Assembly (NCBI RefSeq): GCF_003852405.1
Contig: NZ_QAJM01000014.1
Span: 188,969 to 252,968, forward strand
Direction: 5' to 3'
From: Pseudomonas sp. KBW05
Lineage (GTDB): Bacteria > Pseudomonadota > Gammaproteobacteria > Pseudomonadales > Pseudomonadaceae
DNA length: 64,000 nucleotides
The translations under genes were made by a program, and so were the position numbers. The notes beneath the pieces were generated by a model. It was not told the DNA's origin. It made no database searches and saw only the letters and a list, made by a program, of their open reading frames with translations. Below, piece by piece: positions 63,634 to 64,000 of this stretch (the stretch's first letter is position 1; the number at the start of each line of letters is the position of its first letter).

Positions 63634-63645
63634 AGAAAAGCCATT

Positions 63646-64000
63646 TCACTGGGCCTGTAGGACCTCATCCGCCCTTCCGCCCTCCTCCTGGATCACCAGA
63701 TGGATAAAGTGCAACTTGGCAATCACCGCCGGTGGCAGCACAAAGGGATAGAAATCCGGCTGGCCCATGCTGCGTGACAGCTCGTTGAGCATGCCGGCCA
63801 GTTCGATCCAGGCGTTGACGAACGACAGGAACGCCACGCCACCCGGATGTTCAGGGTCGTAAAGGGTGCTGAGGGGGAACGGCTGGTAATCCAGGTCCAT
63901 CTCGCGGGCGCTCATGCCAAAGCCCAGCGCGGTGTCGACGGCATCCATCATATGCAGGTAATGGGCCCAGGTTTCGGCCCAGTCTTCCCAGGGGTGCATG
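63646..64000 (-). CDS. putative zinc-binding metallopeptidase, 3' part
   Basis: The C-terminal 117 or so residues of a larger protein that runs beyond the window. HPWEDWAETWAHYLHMMD near the visible start, and the following DLDYQPFPLSTLYDP, match the end of the putative zinc-binding metallopeptidase family (PF15887), whose full proteins also carry a zinc ribbon at the front. Only this part can be judged; the frame is intact to its stop at 63646. Confidence 0.7.
   Translation of the reverse strand, partial: MHPWEDWAETWAHYLHMMDAVDTALGFGMSAREMDLDYQPFPLSTLYDPEHPGGVAFLSFVNAWIELAGMLNELSRSMGQPDFYPFVLPPAVIAKLHFIHLVIQEEGGRADEVLQAQ

Overview
The window is chromosomal DNA of a Pseudomonas of the fluorescens group. 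Three things support this. GC is high and codon use is typical of Pseudomonas. The blocks aer / cco / ccoGHIS / hemN / anr / apt and dnaX / ybaB / recR / acyl-CoA dehydrogenase follow the order known from P. aeruginosa (roughly PA1561-PA1543 and PA1532-PA1535). The gaps also carry many paired repeats with the core GTGGGAGCGGGCTTGC, a REP family typical of this group. Nearly everything is core genome. There is no prophage, insertion sequence, CRISPR array, tRNA or rRNA that I can recognise.

Layout. 1-5.4 kb: the end of a TorF-like porin gene, a DUF6279 lipoprotein and a copABCD copper-resistance operon with a CopR-like box in front. 5.5-9.3 kb: two small proteins, a DEAD-box RNA helicase and a YbdG-type mechanosensitive channel. 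9.4-16.8 kb: a DMT transporter, azoreductase, LysR regulator, alpha/beta hydrolase, secreted cyclophilin, ABC exporter and aquaporin Z. 16.8-17.4 kb: a brnTA toxin-antitoxin pair with a long perfect palindrome touching its start codon. 17.4-28.7 kb: a FemAB-like acyltransferase, a Porin_5 outer-membrane protein, an ECF sigma factor with its zinc-finger anti-sigma, a PA3286-type ketoacyl synthase, hrpA and aceK. 29-35 kb: a chemoreceptor, a DMT transporter, a CPBP protease, the Aer redox receptor with a clear FliA promoter, and a hydrolase.

35-52.8 kb is the respiratory heart of the window. It holds two tandem ccoNOQP operons for cbb3 cytochrome oxidases. Then come their assembly genes ccoG, ccoH, ccoI and ccoS, a SafE-like membrane protein, anaerobic coproporphyrinogen oxidase hemN, and the oxygen regulator anr with apt. 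ANR/FNR-type boxes lie before the second ccoN, ccoG and hemN, so the FNR-type regulator encoded here probably controls its own neighbourhood. Two foreign-looking pieces interrupt the block: a Phd/PIN toxin-antitoxin pair between the two cco operons, and an AT-rich island between ccoP1 and ccoG. The island carries a small EF-hand-like protein gene and a decayed paralogue of it.

52.9-64 kb: an acyl-CoA dehydrogenase, recR, a CurA-type reductase, ybaB, dnaX, a solute-binding protein, a DMT transporter divergent from a LysR regulator, a tightly coupled muramidase / exported SH3-protein pair that looks like an interbacterial effector with its immunity protein, the 4.5S RNA gene ffs, and the 3' end of a zinc-metallopeptidase gene.
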